From positions 2,170,001 through 2,234,000 of the forward strand of contig NZ_CP097635.1 in NCBI RefSeq assembly GCF_023573145.1: a stretch of 64,000 nt of DNA, in the 5' to 3' direction. The position numbers and the translations under genes are program-made. The notes below the pieces were generated by a model, which saw only the letters and a program-made list of their open reading frames with translations, had not been told where the DNA came from and did not search any database. This document shows, piece after piece, positions 8,295-16,838 of the stretch (positions are counted from its first letter, which is position 1; the number at the start of each line of letters is the position of its first letter). The stretch comes from Aquincola tertiaricarbonis (lineage in GTDB: Bacteria; Pseudomonadota; Gammaproteobacteria; Burkholderiales; Burkholderiaceae_C).

Positions 8295-9023
8295 TCAGGC
8301 GGGCTGCAGGAAGCTTTTCATCTTCTTGAGCGCGCCCTTGTTGATCTGGCAGACACGCGCCTCGGTGACGTCGAGCACCGCGGCGATTTCCTTCAGGCTG
8401 AGCTCGAACTCGTAGTACAGCTGGATGACGCGCTGCTCGCGCACGTCCAGCGCGCGCAGCGCCTGCTCCAGGCTGCGGCGCACCACGTACTGTTCTTCGG
8501 GCGACTGCTGGTCGCTGGGCACCAGGCTCAGCTCGGAGACCAGCTCGTCGAAGCTGGACAGCGCCTCGGCGTTCTCGTCCAGCTGGTGCTCGTGCCACTG
8601 CTCGGCGGTCAGGCCCAGGGCCTTGATCACCTCGGCGTCGCTGGGCTCGCGGCCCAGCTGGCGCGTCAGTGCGCGCACGCCGTCGCGGATCTTGTGGCTG
8701 TCCTGGCGCACGCCGCGCGGCCGCCAGTCCTGGCGGCGCAGCTCGTCGAGGATGGCGCCGCGCACCCGCATGGCGGCATAGCTGCCGAACTTCTCGTCGG
8801 GCGGGCCGTAGCGGCGCAGCGCGTCCAGCAGGCCCATCAGGCCCACCTGTTCCATGTCGTCGCGGCCCATGGTCACCGTGACCTGGGCATTGAGCTGGCG
8901 CACGATGCGCTTGACCAGCGGCGCATAGGCCATCAGCTGCGCGCCTTCGTCCAGCGCGCCGTGCAGCGCGGCGGCCGGCGGCGCACCCCAGGCCTGTTCA
9001 CCGTAAGCGGCGACGTAGCTCAT
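8295..9023 (-). CDS. fliA: Flagellar sigma factor FliA (sigma28, LafS-like)
   Basis: A 242-residue sigma70-family factor. Region 2 shows YAPLVKRIVRQL and MGLLDALRRYGPP...FGSYAAMRVRGAILDELR, the classic FliA signature. Region 3 has LTRQLGREPSDAEV, and region 4 has QRVIQLYYEFELSLKEIAAV with a helix-turn-helix ending EARVCQINKGALKK. It directs polymerase to late flagellar genes, probably flagellin and this stator. It sits 7 bp after fliL and 24 bp before motA, the position of lafS in lateral clusters. I found no convincing sigma28 promoter (TAAA-N15-GCCGATAA) in the gaps of this window. Confidence 0.95.
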   Translation of the reverse strand: MSYVAAYGEQAWGAPPAAALHGALDEGAQLMAYAPLVKRIVRQLNAQVTVTMGRDDMEQVGLMGLLDALRRYGPPDEKFGSYAAMRVRGAILDELRRQDWRPRGVRQDSHKIRDGVRALTRQLGREPSDAEVIKALGLTAEQWHEHQLDENAEALSSFDELVSELSLVPSDQQSPEEQYVVRRSLEQALRALDVREQRVIQLYYEFELSLKEIAAVLDVTEARVCQINKGALKKMKSFLQPA

Positions 9024-9030
9024 CGGCCGC

Positions 9031-9483
9031 CTACTCGATGATGAGCTTGCCGATCATCGCGGTCTTGAAGGGCATCTCGCGATGCTCGGCTTCATAGCTC
9101 TTCGCGAAGGCGGCGTTCAGCTCTTCGGTGTACTGGTCGATGGTCATCTTGCCGGCCGTCTCCAGCGTGTGGGCCGACAGCGCCTTCACCGCCACGCTGC
9201 GCAGCAGGGGCAGGTGGTCCTTGAGCACCTTCTCCTGCTCGGCCGGCGTCTTGAACACCATGTCCACCGCCAGGTAGTGCGACAGCGGCTCGCCTTCACG
9301 GCCGCGCAGCATCACCAGCACCTTGTCCAGGTTCACGTACTTGTAGACGGTCTTGTCGACCTTGGGCGCCTCTTCCACAGGCGCGGCCTTGGGCTTCAGG
9401 TACCACCAGGCGGCGGCACCGCCGCCCCCCAGCACCAGCACCGAGGCCACGCCGGCGATCAGCAGGACGTGCAGTTTCTTCAT
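9031..9483 (-). CDS. fliL: Stator-associated protein FliL (LafF-like)
   Basis: A 150-residue single-pass inner-membrane protein. It has a short N-terminus, one helix (VLLIAGVASVLVLGGGGAAAW) near residues 6-27, and a periplasmic domain with YVNLDKVLVMLRGREGE and HYLAVDMVFKT, matching FliL. FliL forms a ring around the stator and raises torque. Here it is placed between fliK and fliA as lafF is in lateral systems, not with fliM as in most primary clusters. Gaps are 3 bp to fliK and 7 bp to fliA. Confidence 0.9.
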   Translation of the reverse strand: MKKLHVLLIAGVASVLVLGGGGAAAWWYLKPKAAPVEEAPKVDKTVYKYVNLDKVLVMLRGREGEPLSHYLAVDMVFKTPAEQEKVLKDHLPLLRSVAVKALSAHTLETAGKMTIDQYTEELNAAFAKSYEAEHREMPFKTAMIGKLIIE

Positions 9484-9486
9484 GGG

Positions 9487-10803
9487 TTACTCCAGGCTGG
9501 ATGCCATCGAGAACGGGCTGCCGCTGGCGCCGCGTTCGGCTTCGGCCAGTGCACGGCCGGGGCGCTCTTCCGCCTGCGGCTGGCCACCCTGGCGCCGGCG
9601 GCCGTCGGCATCGCCGGGCTGCGCCGCCACGTTGACCGAGACGTCGGTGTACTGGCGCTGCGACAAGTCCTGCCGCAGTGCATCGCTGATGCTTTGCAGC
9701 TGGCGCTGCACATCGGGGTGGCTGGCGCTGAGCTGCACCTGCAGCGCGCCGGCCTCGTGGCGCAGCACGATCTCCACGCTGCCCATGGCCTGGGGGTCCA
9801 GGCGGATGACCGCATGCTCGCTGCGCTGGGCGATCTGCACCTGCAGCCGCTCGCCCAGGGCCTGCAGCAGGGCCGGTCCATGGGCCGGCACCGCACGGGC
9901 GGTGCTGGCCACGGCACTGGCCGATTCGGTGGCGTGGACCGGCGCTGCGCCGGTGTCGGTGCCGGGCGTGGTGACCAGCGCGGCCACCTCGTCGCGGCGC
10001 AGCGGCTGGGCTGGTGCGCTGCGCTCGGCCGGGCTGGCGGGCGCGGGCTCGCGCAGTGCGGCGGTGGAGGCGGCTGCAGCAGCGCCCTCGGCCCGGCCGG
10101 CCCCGGCGGCCACGGACGCGCCCGCGTCGGCGCTGGCGGCGGGGTGAGCGCCAGCCAGTGCCGCAGCGTGACCCTGGGGCAGGGCGGTGCCCGCAGCCTG
10201 GGCGGCGCCTGGTGTGGCCTGTGTGGCCAGGCGGCCGTTGCGCGAGAGGGCCTCGGCGGCAGGCATGCCGGCGAGGCCGCCGATGGCGGACAGGCCAGCC
10301 GCGGTGCGGTCGCCGCTGGCGGCTGCGGCTTGGGCGTCCGGCGTGGCGGCGGCAGCGGGCAGGCCGACCGGCGTCACCGCCGTCATCGGCAGGCTGGCCA
10401 TCAGCATCGCGGCGTCGTTGCGCCAGGCGGGCGTCAGTTCAGCGGCGGGCTGCACGGCGGCGTCACCCACGGCGGCCACGGGCGCTGCGGTGGTGTCCGC
10501 GGTGGCGGCAGGCTCGGCGCTGGTGTCGTCACCGGTGGCATCGGCTTCCTGCGGCGCAGCGTCGATGGTGGGCAGCAGACCCAGGCTGGCCAGCAGCGCC
10601 TGGAAGGCGCCGGCCTGTCCTTGGGCCGCATCGGCGGCGGGCGCGTTGCTGCCGTCGGCGGCCGGGCGGGCCGGCGCATCGGCCGCAGCTGCCACGGCCG
10701 GCTGACTGGCCGGTGCGATCGCTGGTGCAACAGCGGTGGGTGTGGCTGATGCGGCGGCCGCAGGCAGAGCGGCGTCGAGCGCGTTGGTGGTGGGCAGGTT
10801 CAT
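9487..10803 (-). CDS. fliK: Hook-length control protein FliK (LafE-like)
   Basis: A 438-residue secreted molecular ruler. The first ~300 residues are Ala/Pro/Thr-rich and low-complexity, as in FliK. The C-terminal domain is recognisable by LQVQIAQRSEHAVIRLDP, MGSVEIVLRHEAGALQVQL and ALRQDLSQRQYTDVSVNV, the FliK switch domain that contacts FlhB. Length is near the family average (about 400). The start ATG overlaps the end of the fliT-like gene by 4 bp, and fliL follows after 3 bp. Expected partner is the FlhB at 23072-24208. Confidence 0.88.
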   Translation of the reverse strand: MNLPTTNALDAALPAAAASATPTAVAPAIAPASQPAVAAAADAPARPAADGSNAPAADAAQGQAGAFQALLASLGLLPTIDAAPQEADATGDDTSAEPAATADTTAAPVAAVGDAAVQPAAELTPAWRNDAAMLMASLPMTAVTPVGLPAAAATPDAQAAAASGDRTAAGLSAIGGLAGMPAAEALSRNGRLATQATPGAAQAAGTALPQGHAAALAGAHPAASADAGASVAAGAGRAEGAAAAASTAALREPAPASPAERSAPAQPLRRDEVAALVTTPGTDTGAAPVHATESASAVASTARAVPAHGPALLQALGERLQVQIAQRSEHAVIRLDPQAMGSVEIVLRHEAGALQVQLSASHPDVQRQLQSISDALRQDLSQRQYTDVSVNVAAQPGDADGRRRQGGQPQAEERPGRALAEAERGASGSPFSMASSLE

Positions 10804-11105
10804 GCGGTTTCCCAGGCCTGGCCGCCGGCATACGCCAGCCAGCCGTCACGTTGTTGGCGCATGCCGTCCAGCTGCTGTGCCAGCGTGGCCACGGCGGCGT
10901 TACAGCGGCTGCTGGCCAGCGCGTGGCAGGCCCGCAGCTGTTGCAGCGCCTGGCGTTCCGCGGCCGACCATGGGCCGGCGGCGGCCAGTGGCGGCAGGCC
11001 GGCGGCCACATCACGGTCGGCCTGTTCCATCGCGGACCAGTCGTCGTCGCGCAGCGCGGTTTCCAGCCGCTGGCGCCAGGCGAGCAGGGCAGCCTTCCTA
11101 TCCAT
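10800..11105 (-). CDS. fliT: FliT-like flagellar chaperone
   Basis: A 101-residue helical protein between fliS and fliK. The longer upstream reading is rejected: the frame before the Met at 11105 is antisense-like and overlaps fliS. Size, the helix-rich composition (LLAWRQRLETALRDDDWSAM at the N-terminus) and position after fliS agree with FliT/LafD, a chaperone of the filament cap FliD. Sequence alone is weakly diagnostic because FliT proteins diverge widely. It overlaps fliS by 8 bp and fliK by 4 bp, so all three are translationally coupled. Confidence 0.72.
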   Translation of the reverse strand: MDRKAALLAWRQRLETALRDDDWSAMEQADRDVAAGLPPLAAAGPWSAAERQALQQLRACHALASSRCNAAVATLAQQLDGMRQQRDGWLAYAGGQAWETA

Positions 11106-11490
11106 GGCGCGCCTGCAGGCCCAGCCAGCCTTGCTTGAGGGTGGTGAGCAGGCCCGAGACCTCGTCGATGATGGCCGGGTCGAGCTGCGTGCCGGCGTGG
11201 TACAGCCGGTCGGCGCAGTAGTCGTACAGGCGGTCGAGGTTGTGCACGATTTCGCCGCCGTTGTCGAAGTCGAGCGAGCTGGCCAGGCCGTGCAGGATGT
11301 CAATGCACTTGTCCAGGCTGCGGGCCTTGAGCTCGTAGCGGCGCGCCAGCACGTGGGCGCGGGCGCGGGCCAGTTCTTCCAGCAGGCCATCGGTGAGGAT
11401 GAGCACCAGTTGCACCGGCGAAGCCTGCGCGGTCTGCGCGCCCAGGTTCACCGCGTGGTAGCTGCGATAGCCGTCTTGGTTCAGGTTCAT
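11098..11490 (-). CDS. fliS: Flagellin chaperone FliS (LafC-like)
   Basis: A 130-residue four-helix export chaperone for flagellin. It has the family pattern near the N-terminus (GYRSYHAVNL then ASPVQLVLILTDGLLEEL) and the central KARSLDKCIDILHGLASSLDF. It lacks the exact YxxN-rich opening of some FliS but is otherwise standard in length. The ATG at 11488-11490 fits; the longer upstream frame is shadow of fliD. It lies 5 bp after fliD and overlaps fliT. The flagellin client is not encoded in the window. Confidence 0.92.
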   Translation of the reverse strand: MNLNQDGYRSYHAVNLGAQTAQASPVQLVLILTDGLLEELARARAHVLARRYELKARSLDKCIDILHGLASSLDFDNGGEIVHNLDRLYDYCADRLYHAGTQLDPAIIDEVSGLLTTLKQGWLGLQARHG

Positions 11491-11495
11491 GGGTG

Positions 11496-12854
11496 TCAAC
11501 TCGACAGTGAGGTGAACAGGTTGGTGGTCTCGCTCATGCTCTGCTGCAGCGTCTGCAGCTTGGTGAACTGGGCGAGGTAGCGCTGGTAGAGGTTGTCGTA
11601 CTGGGTATCGAGCCGCGTCTGGCGCGACGTGAGCGATTTCTGCGTCAGCGCCACCGAGTCCTGCCGGGCCTTGATCTGGCCGTTGGCGCTGTTGGTCCAC
11701 TGCTCGAGGTACTTGTCGATGGCGCCGAAGATGCCGCTGGGTGCGGTGGCGCTGGAGCTGCCGAAGAGGGTGTCCAGGCCCGTGGGCTTGGCGGCCAGGG
11801 CCTTTTCCAGCTTGGTGGCGTCCAGCTGCATCTGGCCGCTGCGGTCCAGCGTGATGCCGTAGTCGGCCAGCTTCATGCCGCCCACTTCCTGGCGCACCAT
11901 GTTGCCCAGGCGACTGATCATCGAGCGCACGCTGGCATCGCTGGCAAAGGCGCCGGCGGCCGCGCCGGTGTCCTTGTTGGCCGTCTTGGTCAGGTCGGCC
12001 AGCGTGCTGCGCAGCGCGTTGTAGGCATCCACGAAGCTGCGCACGTTGCTGGCGGTGCCGCTGCTGTCGTTGGTCACGGTCAGCGTCACCGGGGCTTCGC
12101 CGGTGGCCATGGCCTTGGTGAAGTTGATGGTCACGCCCTGCACCGCGGTGAAGGTGTTGGACGACTGCTGCATGCGTACGCCGGTCGTCTGGTCGCCCAG
12201 CCACACCACGGCGTCCTGCGCTGCCACCAGCGTGTTGCCGCCGGCCAGCTTGGTCTTGAGGGTGGCGTCGGTCAGGCCGCTGGTGTCAAGCGACACCGCA
12301 CCGCCCGCGCCGGACTTGCCCGACGACAGCACCAGCTGGGTGGAGCCGCCGCTGGTGATGACGCTGGCCACCACGCTGCCGGCGTTGCCGGCGGTGTTGT
12401 TGATCGCACGGGCCATCTCGGCCGGCGACAGCTGGCCGTTGCTGTCTGCATCGGCGCCGGAGAAGTTGACGCTGAAGCTGGTGCCATCGGCCAGCGACAG
12501 GCCCAGCGTGCCGGTCTCGGCCGCATCGGCCATGTTGGCAAACGCCACCTGGTGGGTGCTGGCCAGCTTCTCGACGAAGAAGGAGTAGCTGCCCGGCTGC
12601 GCCGTGGCCGACGCGGTGGCCGTGCCGTTGGCCGTGCTGCTGAAGGTGGCCGCAAACTTGATGACGCTCTTCTTGGCCGACAGGCTGGCGATGGCACTGT
12701 CGAAGGTGGTGAGCGCCGAGCGCATCTTGGTCAGCGCCGTGGAGGTGGCCTGCGCCTCCTTGGTCTTGGTGGTCAGCAGCGCCTGCGCATTGGTGGTGTA
12801 CGCCGTGGCCAGTTGCTGGGCGGTGCTTGCGGGGTCGAGGCTGGTGGTCGTCAC
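11496..12854 (-). CDS. fliD: Filament cap protein FliD (LafB-like)
   Basis: A 452-residue cap protein with a GTG start preceded by CAGGAG. It has the FliD_N region (TSLDPASTAQQLATAYTTNA, then TALTKMRSALTTFDSAI) and FliD_C (DFGITL-like DYGITLDRSGQMQLD, and KLQTLQQSMSETTNLFTSL at the C-terminus). It sits at the filament tip and promotes flagellin polymerisation. It is the first gene after an 88 bp gap from fliJ, so it may have its own promoter, though none is evident. The order fliD-fliS-fliT-fliK-fliL-fliA-motA-motB starts here. Confidence 0.94.
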   Translation of the reverse strand: MTTTSLDPASTAQQLATAYTTNAQALLTTKTKEAQATSTALTKMRSALTTFDSAIASLSAKKSVIKFAATFSSTANGTATASATAQPGSYSFFVEKLASTHQVAFANMADAAETGTLGLSLADGTSFSVNFSGADADSNGQLSPAEMARAINNTAGNAGSVVASVITSGGSTQLVLSSGKSGAGGAVSLDTSGLTDATLKTKLAGGNTLVAAQDAVVWLGDQTTGVRMQQSSNTFTAVQGVTINFTKAMATGEAPVTLTVTNDSSGTASNVRSFVDAYNALRSTLADLTKTANKDTGAAAGAFASDASVRSMISRLGNMVRQEVGGMKLADYGITLDRSGQMQLDATKLEKALAAKPTGLDTLFGSSSATAPSGIFGAIDKYLEQWTNSANGQIKARQDSVALTQKSLTSRQTRLDTQYDNLYQRYLAQFTKLQTLQQSMSETTNLFTSLSS

Positions 12855-12942
12855 GGAGTGCTCCTGAAAGGCAGAGTGGTTGCCATGTCAAGGCGACCGG
12901 CGGCGCCGACGGCTGAAGGCGCTGAAAGGGACGAAGGGGCGA

Positions 12943-13383
12943 TCACGAGGCACGCCCCCGCAGCCACACCTGGGAAGCCAGGTCGTCGTTGACCTTCTGC
13001 TCACGCACGCCCTGCGCGCGCAGCAGCGCCAGCGACTGCTTCTCGGCCACCTGGCGCAGCACCTCGTGGCCGCGGGCGGCCTGGTGCAGCGCCTGGCGGG
13101 CGACGTCCATCTGGGCTTCGTGCGCGGCCAGGTCCTGCGCATGCGCATCGACCATGGCCAGCAGCGTCTGCTTGTAGGCACCGTTGTTCAGCGCCAGCAC
13201 ACCGGCGGCCTTGCCTGCGGCCAGGCCGGCGCTGGTGTCTTCGCACAGGCTGCGCATGCGGGCCAGGTTGTCCAGGTAGCGCTGGCGCATGGCTTCGCGC
13301 GCGGCAAAGTCGGCGCTCAGGCGGTCGACTTCCTTTTCGCGCAGCGCCACCAGGCGGTCCAGCGGAATCGGCTTCGAACTCAT
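12943..13383 (-). CDS. fliJ: Flagellar export chaperone FliJ
   Basis: A 146-residue protein predicted to be one long antiparallel coiled coil: PLDRLVALREKEVDRLSADF at the N-terminus and VLRQVAEKQSLALLRAQGVR near the end. FliJ sits in the centre of the FliI hexamer and contacts FlhA. Its start overlaps the fliI stop by 4 bp. Length equals E. coli FliJ (147). Last gene of fliEFGHIJ. Confidence 0.88.
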   Translation of the reverse strand: MSSKPIPLDRLVALREKEVDRLSADFAAREAMRQRYLDNLARMRSLCEDTSAGLAAGKAAGVLALNNGAYKQTLLAMVDAHAQDLAAHEAQMDVARQALHQAARGHEVLRQVAEKQSLALLRAQGVREQKVNDDLASQVWLRGRAS

Positions 13384-14690
13384 GCCACCACCTCCGCCAG
13401 TTGGGTCACGCTGGCCGCCAGCGGCGCGGCTTCGCGCACGCCCTGGTGCAGGAACTGCTCGATGCGCGGCCAGGTGTTGACGGCCTTGTGGGTCACCGGG
13501 TCGGCGCCGGGCACGTAGGCGCCCAGCGGCAGCAGGTCGCGCACCTGCGCATGGCGGGCCACCATGGCCTTGAGCGTGCGTGCGGCCAGCTGGTGCTCAT
13601 GCGTGGTCACCAGCGCCATGCAGCGGCTGATGGACTGCGCGATGTCGATGGCCGGGTAGTGGCCGCGCTCGGCCAGCTCGCGCGACAGCACGATGTGGCC
13701 GTCGAGGATGGCGCGGGCGGTGTCCACCACCGGGTCCTGCTGGTCGTCGCCTTCGGCCAGCACGGTGTAGATGGCGCTCATGCTGCCGGCGGCGTTTTCG
13801 CCATTGCCGGCGCTTTCCACCAGTTGCGGCAGCATGCTGAACACGCTGGGCGGGTAGCCGCGGGTGGCCGGCGGCTCACCCAGGGCCAGCGCCACTTCGC
13901 GGCGGGCCATCGCATAGCGGGTGAGCGAGTCGACCAGCAGCAGCACGTCCTGGCCCTGGTCGCGGAAGTGGGCGGCGATGGCGTGGCACAGCTCGGTGGC
14001 ACGCACCCGCATCAGCGGCGATTCGTCGGCCGGGGCCACCACCACCACGGCGCGAGCCAGGCCGGCTTCGCCCAGCGACAGGTCGATGAACTCGCGCACT
14101 TCGCGGCCGCGTTCACCGATCAGGCCCACCACCACCACGTCCGCCACGGTCTGGCGGGTGATCAGGCCCAGCAGCACGCTCTTGCCGACGCCGCTGCCGG
14201 CCATCAGGCCCACGCGCTGGCCCTTGCCCAGCGTCAGCATGCCGTTGATGGCGCGCACGCCCACGTCCAGCGGTTCGTCCACCGGGCGCTTTTTCAGCGG
14301 GTTGACGCGCGGCGGCTGCGTTTCCAGCACATGGTCGCCGCCCAGGCGGCCCCCGCCGTCCACCGGCTCACCCAGGCCGTTGACGATGCGGCCCAGCCAT
14401 TGCGGGCCGATCTGCAGCGCGCTCTGGTCGGGTTGCGGCAGCACGCGGGCGCCGGTGCACAGGCCTTCGGGCTGCTTGAAGGGCATCAAATACGAGACGT
14501 CTTCGCGGAAGCCGATCACCTGCGCATCGATCCAACCGCCGGTGCCGGTTTCGATGCTGCAGCGCTGGCCGATGCGCAGTGCGCAGCCCACGCTTTCCAG
14601 CAGCAGGCCGGAAGCGCCGACCAGCCGCCCCGTGGGCGTGGCCACCGGCACGCTGCCGAGCTGGATCTGCCGAAGCGCGGAACCGATCAC
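13380..14690 (-). CDS. fliI: Flagellar export ATPase FliI
   Basis: A 436-residue F1-ATPase-beta-like enzyme that powers unfolding and docking of export substrates at the cytoplasmic face. Walker A is MAGSGVGKSVLLG, followed by VVVGLIGERGREVREFI. Walker B is DVLLLVDSLTRYAMARREVAL, and the catalytic loop has LGEPPATRGYPPSVFSMLP, all diagnostic for FliI rather than F-type ATPase. Start and stop overlap fliH and fliJ by 4 bp each. Length is normal (about 440). Confidence 0.97.
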   Translation of the reverse strand: MIGSALRQIQLGSVPVATPTGRLVGASGLLLESVGCALRIGQRCSIETGTGGWIDAQVIGFREDVSYLMPFKQPEGLCTGARVLPQPDQSALQIGPQWLGRIVNGLGEPVDGGGRLGGDHVLETQPPRVNPLKKRPVDEPLDVGVRAINGMLTLGKGQRVGLMAGSGVGKSVLLGLITRQTVADVVVVGLIGERGREVREFIDLSLGEAGLARAVVVVAPADESPLMRVRATELCHAIAAHFRDQGQDVLLLVDSLTRYAMARREVALALGEPPATRGYPPSVFSMLPQLVESAGNGENAAGSMSAIYTVLAEGDDQQDPVVDTARAILDGHIVLSRELAERGHYPAIDIAQSISRCMALVTTHEHQLAARTLKAMVARHAQVRDLLPLGAYVPGADPVTHKAVNTWPRIEQFLHQGVREAAPLAASVTQLAEVVA

Positions 14691-15751
14691 GCCACCACCT
14701 CCGTGGCCGCGGCCTTGCGGCGCGCAGCGGGTGCGGTCTTGGCGGCCGGCTTGTCTGCCTTGGCGGGCTTCTCGGCCGCCACCTTGGCCTCGGCCTTGTC
14801 GGCCGCTTTGGCGGCCGACTTCGCGGCCGGCTTGGCCACCGGCGCAGGCTCGGCCGCTTCGGCCGTGGCGGCCTTCTTGCGCGGCGCGGCCGGGGCGGGG
14901 GCAGGGGCCGCTTCAGCTTCGGCCTGCGGGGCTGCCGGCGCCGCTGCGGCGGGCTCGGGCTGCGGCGCAGGCGCGGCGGCTTCGACCACCGGGGCGGCCG
15001 GGGCCACGGGGGCGCGTGCGGGCGCTGCCGGGGGCGCTGCCACGGGCGCCTCGGCGGCCACCGGCGCGGCGGCATCGGCCGGCGCCGGGTTGTCGATGAG
15101 TTGCGAGCGCACCTGGTCCATGCAGGCGGCCAGGCGCTGGCGGCAGCCGGCGTCGGCCTCGCGGCGGCCTGCGCGCACGCGGCATTCGCCGGCGTCCAGC
15201 TGGGCATCGGCCACCAGCGTCCAGCGGGCGGCACGCGCCGGGTCCACGTCGCGGATGCGCTGCAGGTCCTCGGGATTCAGGTGCACCTGCACGTTGTCGT
15301 GCGGCGGCGGCATGGTGGCCAGGGTTTCGTCCACCAGGTGCAGCAGCTGCGCCGGCTGCAGCGCCAGCTCGCAGCGGATCACCTGCCGCGCCACGCGGGC
15401 CACCAGGTCCACCACTTCCTCGCGCATTGCCGTCTGGTAGTCGGCCTGCGCCTGTTGCAGCGCGGCCAGCACCGCATCGATCGGGCCGGCCAGCTTGTCG
15501 AAGCGGGCGGCGGCCTCACGGCGGCCTTCCTGCACGCCGATGCGGCGGCCTTCGTCGCGGCCGATGGCCTGGCCATCTTCGCGGCCACGCTGCAGGCCCT
15601 GGTCGTAGCCTTCGCGGTAGCCCAGCTGCTGGCCATGCTGGAAGCCGTCGGCCAGCGAAGCCTGGGCTTCGGGCGGCAGGCCATGGGCGTCGCCCAAAGC
15701 CTTGGCCACGTTGACCTTGGACAACGGAGGAAAGCGGTGCGGTCTGATCAT
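14687..15751 (-). CDS. fliH: FliI regulator FliH with long Ala/Pro/Lys tail
   Basis: A 354-residue FliH. The core (about residues 1-218) shows the Gly-repeat-containing helix QHGQQLGYREGYDQGLQRGR (GxxxG pattern) and the C-terminal FliI-binding region VARVARQVIRCELALQPAQL and VQVHLNPEDLQRI. After SQLIDN near residue 218 comes an unusual ~135-residue tail, almost only Ala, Pro, Lys and Glu, which resembles histone-H1-like repeats (AAKPAAKSAAKAADKAEAK) at its end. Typical FliH is 220-260 residues. The tail is in frame with normal fliI overlap. FliH dimers inhibit FliI and carry it to the C ring. Confidence 0.88.
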   Translation of the reverse strand: MIRPHRFPPLSKVNVAKALGDAHGLPPEAQASLADGFQHGQQLGYREGYDQGLQRGREDGQAIGRDEGRRIGVQEGRREAAARFDKLAGPIDAVLAALQQAQADYQTAMREEVVDLVARVARQVIRCELALQPAQLLHLVDETLATMPPPHDNVQVHLNPEDLQRIRDVDPARAARWTLVADAQLDAGECRVRAGRREADAGCRQRLAACMDQVRSQLIDNPAPADAAAPVAAEAPVAAPPAAPARAPVAPAAPVVEAAAPAPQPEPAAAAPAAPQAEAEAAPAPAPAAPRKKAATAEAAEPAPVAKPAAKSAAKAADKAEAKVAAEKPAKADKPAAKTAPAARRKAAATEVVA

Positions 15752-15816
15752 GCGGCCAGCCCCCGCACCGGCACGGTGCTGCGTTTGAGTCGGTGGGCGC
15801 GGGTGTGAGCGTTCAT
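15748..15816 (-). CDS. 22-codon ORF bridging fliG and fliH
   Basis: An ATG lies 2 bp after the fliG stop and opens a 22-codon frame beginning MNAHTRAHRLKR and ending GLAA; its TGA overlaps the fliH ATG. It therefore fills the only sizeable gap in fliFGHIJ and would allow continuous translation. It may be a coupling micro-ORF or the frame-separated start of an originally longer FliH. There is no homology evidence and a chance ORF is possible at this length. Confidence 0.35.
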   Translation of the reverse strand: MNAHTRAHRLKRSTVPVRGLAA

Positions 15817-15818
15817 GC

Positions 15819-16838
15819 TCACTCCACCGTCGCTTCGGCGAACAGCTGGATCTCGATCTCGCCGTCGTCCACCAGCTGCTTGACCTGCGCCATGATTTCC
15901 TGGCGCGTCTGTTCCACGCGCGACAGCGGCACCGGGCCGCTGCGGCGCATCGTGTCCTCGAAGGCCTGCGCCTGCCGCTTGGGCATGGTCTGCAGGATGG
16001 CGTCGCGCACGGCCTGCTCGGCGCCCTTGAGGGCGATGGCCCACTGCTCCAACGGCACGGCCTCGATGATCTTGAGCAGGTTGGGCTCGCTCTGGCGGCC
16101 CAGCACGCCGAAGTCGTACATGCTGATCTCCAGCTCCTGCATCACCTCGGGGTCGTGCGCGCGCAGCAGCTCCACCATCTGCTGGCGGTTGCCGGGCAGG
16201 CGGTTCAGGATCTCGGCGGCCTGGCGGATGCCTTCCACGCTGGTGCTCTGCGTGCTCAGCGTGTCCAGGCAGCGGTCCACCAGCAGGTCCAGCTCGGCCA
16301 GCAGCTCGCGGTCGATCTCCTTGAGCCGCGCCACGTTCAGCAGCACCAGGTCGCGGCCTTCGGCAGGCAGCGCATCGATCACGCCGCCAGCCATCGCGCT
16401 CGGCAGGAAGGCCAGGAACACGGCCTGCATGCGCACATGCTCGTTGGCGATCTGGTCGGCCAGCCACTTGGGCGTGGCCCATTGCAGGCGGGCCATCTTG
16501 GGGCGGATGGCATCGCCGTAGATGCTGTTGAGCACGCTGCTCGCAATCTCGCGGCCCAGCGCCAGGTCCAGCGAGCGCTGCAGGTAGCTGCGCGAGGCAC
16601 CGTGCACGCCGCTCTGCTCGCGGTAGTCCTCGAAGAAGTGCTGGATCGAGGTCTTCACCGATTCGACCTTGATGCCGCTCATGCGCGACATCACCTGGGT
16701 GACCTCCAGCAGCTCTTCGCGCGACAGACAGCGCAGCACGGCCGCAGCCGGCTCTTCACCCATGCTCAGCAGCACGATCGCGGCCTGCTCCACCGGGCTC
16801 AGCCCGGCGCCTTCAAGCTGGTTGCTCTGCTCGCTCAT
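15819..16838 (-). CDS. fliG: Motor switch protein FliG
   Basis: A 339-residue rotor protein. The N-domain (AAIVLLSMGEEPAAAVLRCL) binds FliF, whose gene overlaps by 26 bp. The middle domain carries RQAAEILNRLPG. The C-terminal torque helix region has LEQWAIALKGAEQAVRDAIL and RRSGPVPLSRVEQTRQEI. Against E. coli FliG as I recall it, the Lys in ALKGAEQ, one Arg and the first of two Asp are kept, but the second Asp aligns with Thr and the Arg of the NRGPV block with Ser. Length is normal (E. coli 331). It works with MotA from the same locus. Confidence 0.95.
   Translation of the reverse strand: MSEQSNQLEGAGLSPVEQAAIVLLSMGEEPAAAVLRCLSREELLEVTQVMSRMSGIKVESVKTSIQHFFEDYREQSGVHGASRSYLQRSLDLALGREIASSVLNSIYGDAIRPKMARLQWATPKWLADQIANEHVRMQAVFLAFLPSAMAGGVIDALPAEGRDLVLLNVARLKEIDRELLAELDLLVDRCLDTLSTQSTSVEGIRQAAEILNRLPGNRQQMVELLRAHDPEVMQELEISMYDFGVLGRQSEPNLLKIIEAVPLEQWAIALKGAEQAVRDAILQTMPKRQAQAFEDTMRRSGPVPLSRVEQTRQEIMAQVKQLVDDGEIEIQLFAEATVE

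Noticed and set aside
9082..10749. 555-residue plus-strand ORF opposite fliK and fliL
   Set aside because: It is Gly/His/Arg-rich with no domain pattern and lies antisense to well-supported genes; long antisense frames are expected at this GC content.
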